A stretch of DNA of 5,126 nucleotides. It comes from Chloroflexota bacterium. GTDB taxonomy: Bacteria > Chloroflexota > Anaerolineae > Anaerolineales > Villigracilaceae. The stretch lies in contig JAJYOH010000460.1 in assembly GCA_021796315.1 (NCBI GenBank), positions 1-5,126 of the forward strand, given 5' to 3'. Positions 1-5,126 of the stretch are shown here, piece by piece. A model generated the notes under the pieces. The model saw only the letters and a list, made by a program, of their open reading frames with translations. It was not told where the DNA came from and ran no database searches. Made by a program: the position numbers and the translations under genes. How positions within the stretch are numbered: the first letter of the stretch is position 1; the number at the start of each line of letters is the position of its first letter.

Positions 1-728
1 GTGCTATTTTGGCTGTGCATCTTTACGGTCAACCGGCTGATATGGATCCTATTCTAGAGATTGGCCGGAAATACGGCTTGAAAGTTATCGAAGATGCGGC
101 CCAGGCCCACGGGGCAGGATATAAGGGCAAGTTGGCGGGAGCATTGGGAGATGCGGCCGGCTGGAGTTTTTACCCGGGTAAAAATCTTGGCGCGATGGGT
201 GATGCAGGCGCTGTTACTACGGATGATGATGATTTCGCTGACCGGATTCGAGTATTACGCAATTACGGTTCGCACACAAAGTACTACAATGAGATCAAAG
301 GATTTAATTCACGGCTTGACAGTTTACAGGCAGCTTTTCTCCGAGCTAAACTACATTATCTCGACAAGTGGAACCAGCGTCGGAAGCTAATCGCCTCCCG
401 GTATCGCGAGGGATTGGCAGATGCCCAAATGATAACTTTACCTTATGTCCCGGAGGCAATTGATCCATCCTGGCATTTGTTCGTGATCCGGCATCAACAC
501 CGTGATATTTTGCAAAAATACTTAACCGAAGCCGGCATTGGTACCCTGATCCACTATCCCGTGCCTCCACATCTTTCTAAGGCTTATGCAGAATCAGGTA
601 ATAGAGTCGGCGATTACCCGATTACTGAAAATATAGCCGATACTGTTCTTAGCCTGCCGATGGGGCCGCATCTTACGATTGAGCAAACAGAAAAAGTCAT
701 TCGTTCGATAAGATCGTTCGACAAGTGA
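1..728 (+). CDS. DegT/DnrJ/EryC1/StrS-family sugar aminotransferase, 5' partial
   Basis: This is a PLP-dependent aminotransferase of the type that converts nucleotide-linked keto-sugars into amino-sugars for O-antigen, capsule or other surface glycans. The reading frame is open from the left edge (first full codon at base 3) with no credible start inside, so the N-terminus lies outside. About 241 residues are visible of the family's usual 360-380. Family hallmarks are present in order: [11 protein letters not shown] near the left edge; [10 protein letters not shown], whose Asp contacts the PLP pyridine nitrogen; [17 protein letters not shown], whose Lys (codon at 180-182) is the Schiff-base lysine; [16 protein letters not shown]; and the C-terminal [12 protein letters not shown] followed by [10 protein letters not shown]. 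All catalytic residues expected in this part are intact. It resembles dTDP-3-keto-6-deoxyhexose transaminases (FdtB/QdtB-like), but the exact sugar cannot be decided from this fragment. It converges with the glycosyltransferase 23 bases downstream, and no hairpin terminator is seen between them. Confidence 0.95.
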   Translation, partial: AILAVHLYGQPADMDPILEIGRKYGLKVIEDAAQAHGAGYKGKLAGALGDAAGWSFYPGKNLGAMGDAGAVTTDDDDFADRIRVLRNYGSHTKYYNEIKGFNSRLDSLQAAFLRAKLHYLDKWNQRRKLIASRYREGLADAQMITLPYVPEAIDPSWHLFVIRHQHRDILQKYLTEAGIGTLIHYPVPPHLSKAYAESGNRVGDYPITENIADTVLSLPMGPHLTIEQTEKVIRSIRSFDK

Positions 729-751
729 CTTGCTAAGGCATGTTATTTTCA

Positions 752-1483
752 TCATTTTGTTGCCATCTTGGTGTGTTCCCTTTGTATCACTAGTCGCCAC
801 CACCACTTGATGAGATCAATCAATGTTCGGACAACGCGGGGAAAATTGAAGAACTGTGATGCGCCATACTGCCGATAATAATGATGCACAGGCGCTTCGC
901 CTATAATAAATCCGGCATCCTGTATTTTCTTGACCATTTCGAAGGTAATTGTCCCGCTTTTCGACTCCAGCTTCACGACATCAAAGATGGAGCGTTTAAT
1001 CAGGCGATAATCACAATCCACATCACGAATAAAAAGTCCAAAAACAAATTTAACAAAATACTGGTACAGGATCCCGATCAACACCCGATGAATGGGATCA
1101 TGACGTTTGATCTTGTATCCATTAATCATATCCACATCATCAGACAGCTGCTCTGCCAGGACGCTCAATTCACGTGGATCATATTGTGCGTCGCCGTCAG
1201 TATAAAATATCCAATCTTTTTCAGCGTAGGCAAATCCCTTTCTCAACACACCACCATACCCACTCGGTCGCGACTCATGTATTACCCTGACGTATCCTGG
1301 ATAAAGCCGCGCCATTTCATCAAGGATCTGGGCAGAATCATCCTGGCTGCCGTCGTTTATGACTAGTATCTCGAAATCCTCAGTTACTTCTCTTGCCACC
1401 TGTATGGCGCGTATAACCATCGTGGCAATCGTACCCCCGTCGTTATAACAGGGGAAAAAAATTGTAACGCTTGAAAGTTTCAT
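752..1483 (-). CDS. Family 2 glycosyltransferase, DPM1-like (polyprenyl-phosphate sugar synthase type)
   Basis: A complete 243-residue GT-A glycosyltransferase. It most likely moves a sugar from a nucleotide donor to a polyprenyl phosphate or a lipid-linked glycan at the inner face of the membrane. Visible motifs are the N-terminal nucleotide-binding strand (VTIFFPCYNDGGTI, residues 6-19), VINDGSQDDS (41-50), the GYGGVLRKGF acceptor loop (75-84), the metal-binding DGDAQYD (96-102), DVDCDYRLIKRS (154-165), and a C-terminal HYYRQYGASQFFNF stretch (201-214). The C-terminal membrane segments of longer DPM1/GtrB relatives are absent; only a hydrophobic, Trp-rich tail (LIDLIKWWWRLV, 221-232) could lie along the membrane. 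The frame stays open upstream to 1810, but family similarity begins at the ATG at 1483, just ahead of MKLSSVTIFFP. A G-rich GGTGGGTAG lies close upstream as a weak ribosome site. Donor and acceptor cannot be told. With the convergent aminotransferase it suggests a glycan-biosynthesis locus. Confidence 0.92.
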   Translation of the reverse strand: MKLSSVTIFFPCYNDGGTIATMVIRAIQVAREVTEDFEILVINDGSQDDSAQILDEMARLYPGYVRVIHESRPSGYGGVLRKGFAYAEKDWIFYTDGDAQYDPRELSVLAEQLSDDVDMINGYKIKRHDPIHRVLIGILYQYFVKFVFGLFIRDVDCDYRLIKRSIFDVVKLESKSGTITFEMVKKIQDAGFIIGEAPVHHYYRQYGASQFFNFPRVVRTLIDLIKWWWRLVIQREHTKMATK

Positions 1484-1556
1484 TTTTCTACCCACCGGAA
1501 ATCTTATCGTATTTGTATCCCAGCATTGTGATAAAACACTTTCCATGCCGCATTGC
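1484..1556 (-). promoter_or_regulatory. Possible leader and promoter of the glycosyltransferase
   Basis: This 73-base, more AT-rich stretch separates the end of the C69-remnant frame from the glycosyltransferase start. On the minus strand it contains TTTATC, an 18-base spacer and TACGAT, a poor sigma-70-like pair ending roughly 25 bases before the ATG, then the G-rich GGTGGGTAG next to the start. The match is weak, and transcription could equally come from farther upstream through the remnant. It is listed because no other promoter-like sequence is seen for this gene. Confidence 0.22.
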
Positions 1557-1559
1557 TCA

Positions 1560-1721
1560 GTCGATTCTTCTTCGGCTGTGCGTTTGGCACGCGCTCCAGC
1601 TATACGGCTTCGGCCTCGTCGGCGTGCACAAACATTCTGCGCTGACAGCGGCATGGGCGGCGGAGTTCTTTGTCTGAGCCGCGGAAGTTGCGACCAAATT
1701 CTTGTGACCGTGCGAAGCCGA
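1560..1721. repeat. GC-rich, fold-back-rich non-coding block, possible dispersed repeat
   Basis: This block is richer in G and C than the genes either side and has no recognisable protein in any frame, although several frames stay open by chance. It holds an imperfect stem: GTTTGGCACGC (1582-1592) pairs with GCGTGC plus CAAAC (1622-1633) around one bulged A. Between the arms is a small GGC-TTCG-GCC hairpin (1606-1615). On the minus strand it sits directly after the last C69-like residues and fills the space before the glycosyltransferase leader. The sequence and its chance translations look familiar from repeat-like intergenic sequence in environmental Chloroflexota-type genomes. That is memory only, and repeat status cannot be shown from a single copy. 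It could also be unrecognisable remains of the C69 gene. Confidence 0.35.
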
Positions 1722-2021
1722 ACGATGCGGGATTTCGTGCCGCCAGAATAAGGTGACGGGATCGTATGTCGAAACGGGAACCGGCCCAAGGTCCGGTAAT
1801 GAAGCGTCACTCCAGAAAGGCTTTGCCAGAACCACAGCGAAGGTATGCTTTGCTTGCGGGATTTCTATGTGGGCGCAGTGGACGCGGCTATCGGGTGTGA
1901 AATCTGCGGCGGGATGTCGAACGAGGTGATGTGCTTCGTTTGGTGCGTGGTTTGAGTTCTTGCCAAAGATGGCGACGCCGTCTTTGGCAAACTCTGCGGT
2001 GGCGATAATTGTGTCACACAT
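1722..2021 (-). pseudogene. Secernin/peptidase family C69 remnant with internal deletion
   Basis: The ATG at 2021 opens with MCDTIIATAEF. This is the hallmark start of C69/secernin-like Ntn hydrolases, whose Cys2 becomes the N-terminal nucleophile. It continues with DGVAIFGKNSNHAPNEAHHL (residues 14-33), VHCAHIEIPQ (47-56) and FAVVLAKPFW (61-70). Family members then continue with a WGAEMG.NEHGV-like block, which is absent. Instead the frame runs into DASLPDLGPVP and YDPVTLFWRHEIPHR (72-100), which resembles the C-terminal part of bacterial C69 proteins. Roughly 250 or more central residues therefore appear lost in frame, with the junction near 1812. After about residue 100 similarity stops, and the frame drifts through the GC-rich block to a stop at 1557 (154 codons). 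Intact members are usually about 400-500 residues, so no active peptidase is expected. The usual KNSD is KNSN here. A possible AGGA ribosome site lies 12 bases before the ATG. The N-terminal identification is firm; the C-terminal match rests on recalled family sequence. Confidence 0.72.
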
Positions 2022-2043
2022 TGCGATACTATATCCTGAAAGC

Positions 2044-2074
2044 TTGTGGACGACAATCTTTTCGCGACTATAAT
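2044..2074 (+). promoter_or_regulatory. Predicted promoter of the ybaK-like gene
   Basis: A perfect TATAAT -10 box lies at 2069-2074 in the short divergent spacer. It is 22 bases before the ATG, so a transcript starting about 7 bases later would have a leader of roughly 15 bases. The best -35 candidate is a weak TTGTGG at 2044-2049 with a long 19-base spacer. The -10 match and its position are the main support. Confidence 0.42.
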
Positions 2075-2096
2075 TTTGTGACAAACCGAGAAAAAT

Positions 2097-2585
2097 ATGC
2101 CGATAATAAACAACGTAACGCGATTATTGGACTCGCGCAAGATTAAATATACGACGTATGAACTGCCTGCCGAAAAACTGGGCGCTCTTGAAACGGCTCG
2201 TCTCCTGGACCTCGATCCGGCTGCCGTTTTCAAGACGATTGTCGTCATCCGCGACAGACCTCGCAAACCTTTGCTGGCAGTTGTGCCGGGCACATCCAGC
2301 GTTGACCTGAAATTGCTGGCCGCCGCGCTGGGCGAGAAAAAGGTCTATCTTCCCACCGAGCGCGAAGCCGAAGAATTGACCGGTCTGCAAGCGGGCGGAA
2401 TTTCCCCGCTGGCGTTGATCAACCAAGGCTTTCAGGTTGTGATCGATTCGTCAGCGCAGAGTTTTGCCGAAATCCATGTTTCGGGCGGACAAAGAGGCTT
2501 GAATATCAAACTGCCAGTTGCTGACCTTGCTAAATTAACCAATGCGCGCTTTGCCAAAGTAAGTCGTCTCGACGAAAATAATTAA
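2097..2585 (+). CDS. ybaK: YbaK/EbsC-family aminoacyl-tRNA deacylase (Cys-tRNA(Pro) deacylase-like)
   Basis: A complete 162-residue single-domain protein of the YbaK/ProX trans-editing family. These cytoplasmic enzymes hydrolyse mischarged tRNAs, classically Cys-tRNA(Pro) made in error by prolyl-tRNA synthetase. Family blocks are in the usual order: a VTRLLDSRKIKYTTYELP start (residues 7-24); PAAVFKTIVV (41-50), whose Lys46 matches the conserved functional lysine; LLAVVPGTSSVDLKLLA (59-75); KKVYLPTEREAEELTGLQAGGISPL (81-105), including the GGISP loop; VVIDSSA (114-120); and VSGGQRGLNIKL (128-139). Length is typical. The ATG at 2097 gives a normal family N-terminus; upstream, GAG lies 5 bases away, a weak ribosome site. 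It is divergent from the C69 remnant and converges with the thioesterase across 10 bases. Substrate preference (Cys or Ala on tRNA(Pro), or another pair) cannot be fixed from sequence alone. Confidence 0.93.
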   Translation: MPIINNVTRLLDSRKIKYTTYELPAEKLGALETARLLDLDPAAVFKTIVVIRDRPRKPLLAVVPGTSSVDLKLLAAALGEKKVYLPTEREAEELTGLQAGGISPLALINQGFQVVIDSSAQSFAEIHVSGGQRGLNIKLPVADLAKLTNARFAKVSRLDENN

Positions 2586-2595
2586 CTCACCCTTT

Positions 2596-3021
2596 CTATA
2601 ACTTGACTTCTCCGAATAAATGCGGGGCGACAACATAAATGCCGCGTCCGCTGACGGCTATCGTTCCATCTGGCAGACGGATTTCGCCTGATGAAAAAAC
2701 TTTGCGCTCATCTTTTTCGGTGATGCGCGCCTCGAGTGTCAAGGGTTGATGGAGAGGTAGGGGTTTGTGATAATTTATCTCCAGGTTAACTGCTGCGACT
2801 TTCATCCCGGCAGCCCACACAACTAGTCCCATTGTCTCGTCTAAAATCGCGGCAGATGCGCCGCCGTGAGAAAGTCCGGGCGGACCCTGCTGTGCGTCGG
2901 TCAGCGTGAATTCCGAGGTCATCACGCCATCATCGTCCACCCACATGGTTATTCCAATACCGTGCGGATTTTCAGATCCGCACACAAAGCACCAGCCGTG
3001 TTCAGGAAGTTTTCGTTTCAT
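2596..3021 (-). CDS. PaaI-like hotdog-fold thioesterase
   Basis: A 141-residue single hotdog domain of the PaaI/acyl-CoA thioesterase family, which hydrolyses acyl- or aryl-CoA thioesters as a cytoplasmic dimer or tetramer. It opens with WCFVCGSENPHGIGI (residues 10-24), the CxxCG-NP-G signature common to one branch of these enzymes. The core motif GLSHGGASAAILDETMG follows (49-65), with the HGG turn at 52-54 and the acidic pair D61-E62 on the central helix where the catalytic carboxylate sits. The strand VNLEINYHKPLPL (78-90) and the C-terminal GRGIYVVAP complete the fold. The ATG at 3021 is preceded by AGGAG only 3 bases away, inside which lies the recJ stop codon. It is therefore probably the second gene of a recJ transcript, translated by coupling. 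Nothing indicates the acyl substrate. The adjacency to recJ may be positional only. Confidence 0.92.
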   Translation of the reverse strand: MKRKLPEHGWCFVCGSENPHGIGITMWVDDDGVMTSEFTLTDAQQGPPGLSHGGASAAILDETMGLVVWAAGMKVAAVNLEINYHKPLPLHQPLTLEARITEKDERKVFSSGEIRLPDGTIAVSGRGIYVVAPHLFGEVKL

Positions 3022-3030
3022 GGTCTCCTA
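3022..3030 (-). promoter_or_regulatory. Ribosome-binding site of the thioesterase overlapping the recJ stop
   Basis: On the minus strand the order is TTAGGAGACC then ATG. The AGGAG core (3025-3029) shares its first bases with the recJ TAG stop (3028-3030), and only 6 bases separate the stop from the next start. The spacer from AGGAG to ATG is just 3 bases, shorter than usual. This fits re-initiation by ribosomes finishing recJ, and it fixes the thioesterase start. Confidence 0.6.
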
Positions 3031-5126
3031 ATATTCAAGAAGAGTTTTTGAGTCCGCTTTTGCAAAGTGAGCGCGATATGCGGCGGTCTCTTCAAGCAAG
3101 CCTTTGATCGCAACATATAACTCCCGCTGGAGATATTGATTTGCGATTCCGTCACCTTTTGCAAGCCGTAATTCATCCTCATCGCCTTCAATGTGCAAAT
3201 GTCCGCCTGCAGCGAGCCATTCAAGGCCAAGACGGATGGTTGCTTCACGCTGGGCGGTCGCGGATGCTAATTCGGTAAATTTTACCTTGCCCTCGCGCTG
3301 TTTGATGGCGAACTTTGTCATGCCTGTCAGGTGGACTAGGAAGTCATCTGTTTTTTCTGCGGCTGGAGAGATTGCAAAAAGATAAATCGTTTTTGGTTTG
3401 ACGGTTTCCAGCGCGGTGTGCAATTCCGCAGGAGATGAGGGAGTTGTGTAAATCGCGAACTCATCAGCCTGGTGTAATTCAAAGCGTGATTTTCCTATGG
3501 CCTTATCTGCACCTTCGGCCCAAATTTGGAGTGCAGGAGCTTGCTCCTGTAATTCTGTCAGCAAGCTGACGGACTCCAAACGCAGATTTCGAATATCGAT
3601 TTTCGATTTTAAAATCTCAACCGGTTTTTCTTCAATAACTCGGAATTCTTCGAATTGTAATGTAACCTGTTTCTGCCCACGATATGAATTGGCGCGCAGG
3701 GAATAGGCGATATCGAACCTGCTTCCTTCTTCCGGTAACTCTTCGTCCGCGCCGTTCCACCAAAGAATACTTTGTATGTTTCCGTTTTTGTCTTCAACAT
3801 TCAGGCGAAGATGCTCTTTTGTCTTTCCTATTTCTTTGGCCGATTTCAGTGTCAGATTGCGGGTTGCCAAAACCAATTCCGGGTTCCCCGCGCCAAACGG
3901 GGCCAGTGATTCCAATGCTGCGGCGAGTTCAAGATTGATCTCGTTTAACCCGAGCCACGCGTCGACTTGCAGAGTTGGCTCTTCGAGAACGATCTTGCCA
4001 AGTTGCTTTTCGACAGCTTTGCCCAACCCTTTGCGGAAGGCGGGCAGGTTGTCGGCTTGTAAAGATAATCCCGCTGCCATGGGATGACCGCCGAAACTGA
4101 GAAGTAAACTCTTATTCGCAGAAATGGCTTCGGTGATATGAAGGCCTTCCACCGAACGCGCCGATCCACGCAAAATGCCGTCATCAGATTCAGTTAAGAG
4201 CAAAGCAGGTTTGTGATAGCGGTCGACGAGTCTGTTTGCGACGATGCCAACCACTCCGCCGGGCCAATCACGGTGAGACAGGATAATGGCTGGTTCGACA
4301 AGTAAACCTGGATTCTCACGCAATTGCGCCTCCGCCGCCTCGTAAACCTGACTCGTCAACAATCGGCGTTGGACGTTCAAGCCTTCGATCTGAGTTGCAA
4401 GGAGGCGCGCGCGCGCTGGGTCTTGTGTAAGCAAAAGTTCAACGGCGGGATTGGCGTCGCTTAATCTTCCGAGCGCATTCAAACGCGGCGCAAACGTGAA
4501 ACCGATGGTTTCTTCTGTCAGCGTTTCGAGATTTGTACCTGCCAGCTCAGCCATAACTTTCAAGCCGAGTCGATTCGTGTTTCGTAAGGCTTCAATTCCT
4601 CTTTGTGCAAGAGCACGTGTTTCGCCTTTGAGCAGGGCAACATCGGCGATAAGACCCAATGCTACAAGGTCAAGCAAATCTTCGGACAACGGACGACGGA
4701 CAACTGACGACGCGTGGTCCGTGGTCTGCTGTCCGTCGTCTAGTATCGCTTCTGCTAATTTATATGCCACACCCACTCCCGCCAAATTTGCAAGCGGATG
4801 ATCCTTCGGCAATAATTTTGGATTGACGATCGCTTTTGCATTTGGAAGTGTTTCGCCCAAATCATGATGGTCGGTGACGACCACATCCACGCCGCGCGAG
4901 TTGGCGTAATCAATGGCTTCATATGCCGTGATACCAGTATCGCAAGTGATGACCAACTTTGCACCGTTATCAATGATCGGCTTGAGACTTTCAATGTGAA
5001 CGCCGTGACTTTCTTTGCCGCGAATTGGAATGTAATAAGAAACATTTGCGCCGACAGCTTGAAGTGTTTGAACCAAAAGGGTGGTGGAGGTTTGACCGTC
5101 TACATCGAAGTCGCCCCAAACGCAGA
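3028..5126 (-). CDS. recJ: Single-stranded-DNA-specific exonuclease RecJ, 5' partial
   Basis: RecJ degrades single-stranded DNA 5' to 3' using two metal ions, in recombinational repair, mismatch repair and replication restart. The frame runs off the right edge; 698 residues are visible and an estimated 70-90 are missing at the N-terminus. Counting from the first whole codon at 5124: motif I WGDFDVDGQTSTTLL (3-17); CDTG (61-64); DHH motif VVVTDHHDLGE (80-90); LAGVGVAYKLAEA (114-126); LDLVALGLIADVALL (151-165); IGFTFAPRLNALGRL (207-221). Then the DHHA1 part: HRDWPGGVVGIVANRL (284-299), GSARS (320-324), SFGGHPMAAG (343-352). An OB-like domain follows (about 385-497, with FGAGNPE at 410-416), and a C-terminal domain resembling the RecJ_C domain of long Firmicutes-type RecJ. 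The expected full length of about 770-790 fits those long forms better than E. coli RecJ (577). All visible metal ligands are intact. Two palindromic elements sit in the frame, at residues 129-147 and about 516-533, and both leave it open. Confidence 0.96.
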   Translation of the reverse strand, partial: CVWGDFDVDGQTSTTLLVQTLQAVGANVSYYIPIRGKESHGVHIESLKPIIDNGAKLVITCDTGITAYEAIDYANSRGVDVVVTDHHDLGETLPNAKAIVNPKLLPKDHPLANLAGVGVAYKLAEAILDDGQQTTDHASSVVRRPLSEDLLDLVALGLIADVALLKGETRALAQRGIEALRNTNRLGLKVMAELAGTNLETLTEETIGFTFAPRLNALGRLSDANPAVELLLTQDPARARLLATQIEGLNVQRRLLTSQVYEAAEAQLRENPGLLVEPAIILSHRDWPGGVVGIVANRLVDRYHKPALLLTESDDGILRGSARSVEGLHITEAISANKSLLLSFGGHPMAAGLSLQADNLPAFRKGLGKAVEKQLGKIVLEEPTLQVDAWLGLNEINLELAAALESLAPFGAGNPELVLATRNLTLKSAKEIGKTKEHLRLNVEDKNGNIQSILWWNGADEELPEEGSRFDIAYSLRANSYRGQKQVTLQFEEFRVIEEKPVEILKSKIDIRNLRLESVSLLTELQEQAPALQIWAEGADKAIGKSRFELHQADEFAIYTTPSSPAELHTALETVKPKTIYLFAISPAAEKTDDFLVHLTGMTKFAIKQREGKVKFTELASATAQREATIRLGLEWLAAGGHLHIEGDEDELRLAKGDGIANQYLQRELYVAIKGLLEETAAYRAHFAKADSKTLLEY
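3525..3580. repeat. 56-bp three-stem palindromic element inside recJ
   Basis: The outer arms TTTGGAGT (3525-3532) and ACTCCAAA (3573-3580) are perfect inverted repeats. They enclose two perfect hairpins: CAGGAGC-TT-GCTCCTG (3534-3549) and GTCAGC-AA-GCTGAC (3557-3570). The second extends to 3555-3572 with a C-G and a wobble pair, so it abuts the outer arm. The first abuts the left arm through a G-T pair at 3533/3550. The whole is a compact three-way junction with only AATT (3551-3554) unpaired between stems. In recJ it encodes residues about 516-533 (LESVSLLTELQEQAPALQ), between the OB domain and the C-terminal domain, a natural linker. The shape is that of a REP- or MITE-like repeat. Copies elsewhere in the genome cannot be seen from here. 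Confidence 0.7.
4684..4741. repeat. Inverted array of 7-bp repeats inserted in the recJ core
   Basis: On the plus strand four heptamers run in tandem: GGACAAC (4684), GGACGAC (4691), GGACAAC (4698) and TGACGAC (4705). After a 2-base centre come four inverted ones, which read on the minus strand as AGACGAC (from 4741), GGACAGC, AGACCAC and GGACCAC. All fit NGACNNC. The arms can pair end to end, with 20 Watson-Crick and 3 wobble pairs out of 28. They can also pair one heptamer out of register, with a perfect 11-bp outer stem (4692-4702 with 4730-4740). Bases 4684-4740 are exactly 19 recJ codons in phase, encoding DDGQQTTDHASSVVRRPLS. They lie between the GVGVAYKLAEA helix and the LDLVALG strand, where RecJ proteins vary in length. 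It resembles heptameric short tandem repeats known from cyanobacteria, but relatedness is unproven. Confidence 0.75.

Noticed and set aside
729..751. A possible bidirectional terminator between the aminotransferase and glycosyltransferase.
   Set aside because: Only a trivial CAAGT/ACTTG match with a one-base loop overlaps the stop; no usable stem or T-run pair.
881..1366. A 161-codon plus-strand open frame.
   Set aside because: It lies wholly antisense to the well-supported glycosyltransferase and matches no family I recognise.
1484..1810. The glycosyltransferase frame is open for 109 further codons upstream, which would give a 352-residue protein.
   Set aside because: The extra part is Arg/Pro-rich, has no glycosyltransferase similarity, and reads across the C69 remnant and the GC-rich block in another frame; family similarity starts at the ATG at 1483.
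2022..2084. A 21-codon upstream extension of the C69 frame.
   Set aside because: C69 proteins need Cys right after the initiator Met (MCDT...), so the ATG at 2021 is the natural start; the extension also runs into the ybaK promoter region.
2586..2595. A terminator between ybaK and the thioesterase.
   Set aside because: The gap is 10 bases with no inverted repeat; the convergent transcripts probably terminate inside one another.
3534..3570. The two strong hairpins considered as a Rho-independent terminator.
   Set aside because: No U-run follows on either strand and the structure lies within the recJ frame with over 160 codons still to come.
4684..4741. The heptamer array considered as a CRISPR fragment or origin iterons.
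   Set aside because: Units are only 7 bp with no spacers, half are inverted, and the array lies in a coding frame without Cas, DnaA or Rep genes nearby.
4451..4801. A 116-codon plus-strand open frame inside recJ.
   Set aside because: Antisense shadow of recJ; low-complexity Ser/Arg-rich product with no recognised motif.

Overview
The window looks like chromosomal DNA from a free-living bacterium. Gene content and the style of intergenic and intragenic repeats are most reminiscent of Chloroflexota (Anaerolineae-type genomes). That assignment is an inference from remembered family resemblance, not from a marker gene or a search. No RNA gene, CRISPR array, insertion sequence with a transposase, or replication origin is visible.

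Layout. (1) Positions 1-728 (+) hold the C-terminal two thirds of a DegT/DnrJ/EryC1-family PLP sugar aminotransferase, cut by the window's left edge. (2) Positions 752-1483 (-) hold a complete DPM1-like family 2 glycosyltransferase, convergent with the aminotransferase; both suit a cell-surface glycan locus. (3) Positions 1484-1721 hold no convincing gene. They contain a GC-rich, fold-back-rich block that may be a dispersed repeat, plus the leader of the glycosyltransferase. (4) Positions about 1722-2021 (-) hold a broken secernin/peptidase C69 gene. Its intact N-terminus is joined in frame to what looks like a piece of its C-terminal part, with the middle missing. (5) Positions 2097-2585 (+) hold a YbaK/EbsC-type aminoacyl-tRNA deacylase, divergent from the C69 remnant and preceded by a perfect TATAAT box. 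(6) Positions 2596-3021 (-) hold a PaaI-like hotdog thioesterase. (7) Positions 3028-5126 (-) hold recJ, the single-strand-specific 5'-3' exonuclease, lacking only its N-terminus beyond the right edge. The recJ stop lies inside the thioesterase ribosome-binding site, so the two are probably one transcription unit with coupled translation.

The genes are housekeeping or surface-polysaccharide functions, and no new multi-gene system is evident. The most notable signals are two unrelated palindromic elements inside the recJ reading frame. One is a 57-58 bp inverted array of 7-bp units that adds 19 codons to a variable loop of the catalytic core. The other is a 56 bp three-stem fold-back just after the OB domain. 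Both keep the frame open and look like small repeats that inserted into a gene without breaking it. The collapsed C69 gene and the GC-rich block beside it suggest that the interval between the glycan genes and the housekeeping genes has been rearranged.
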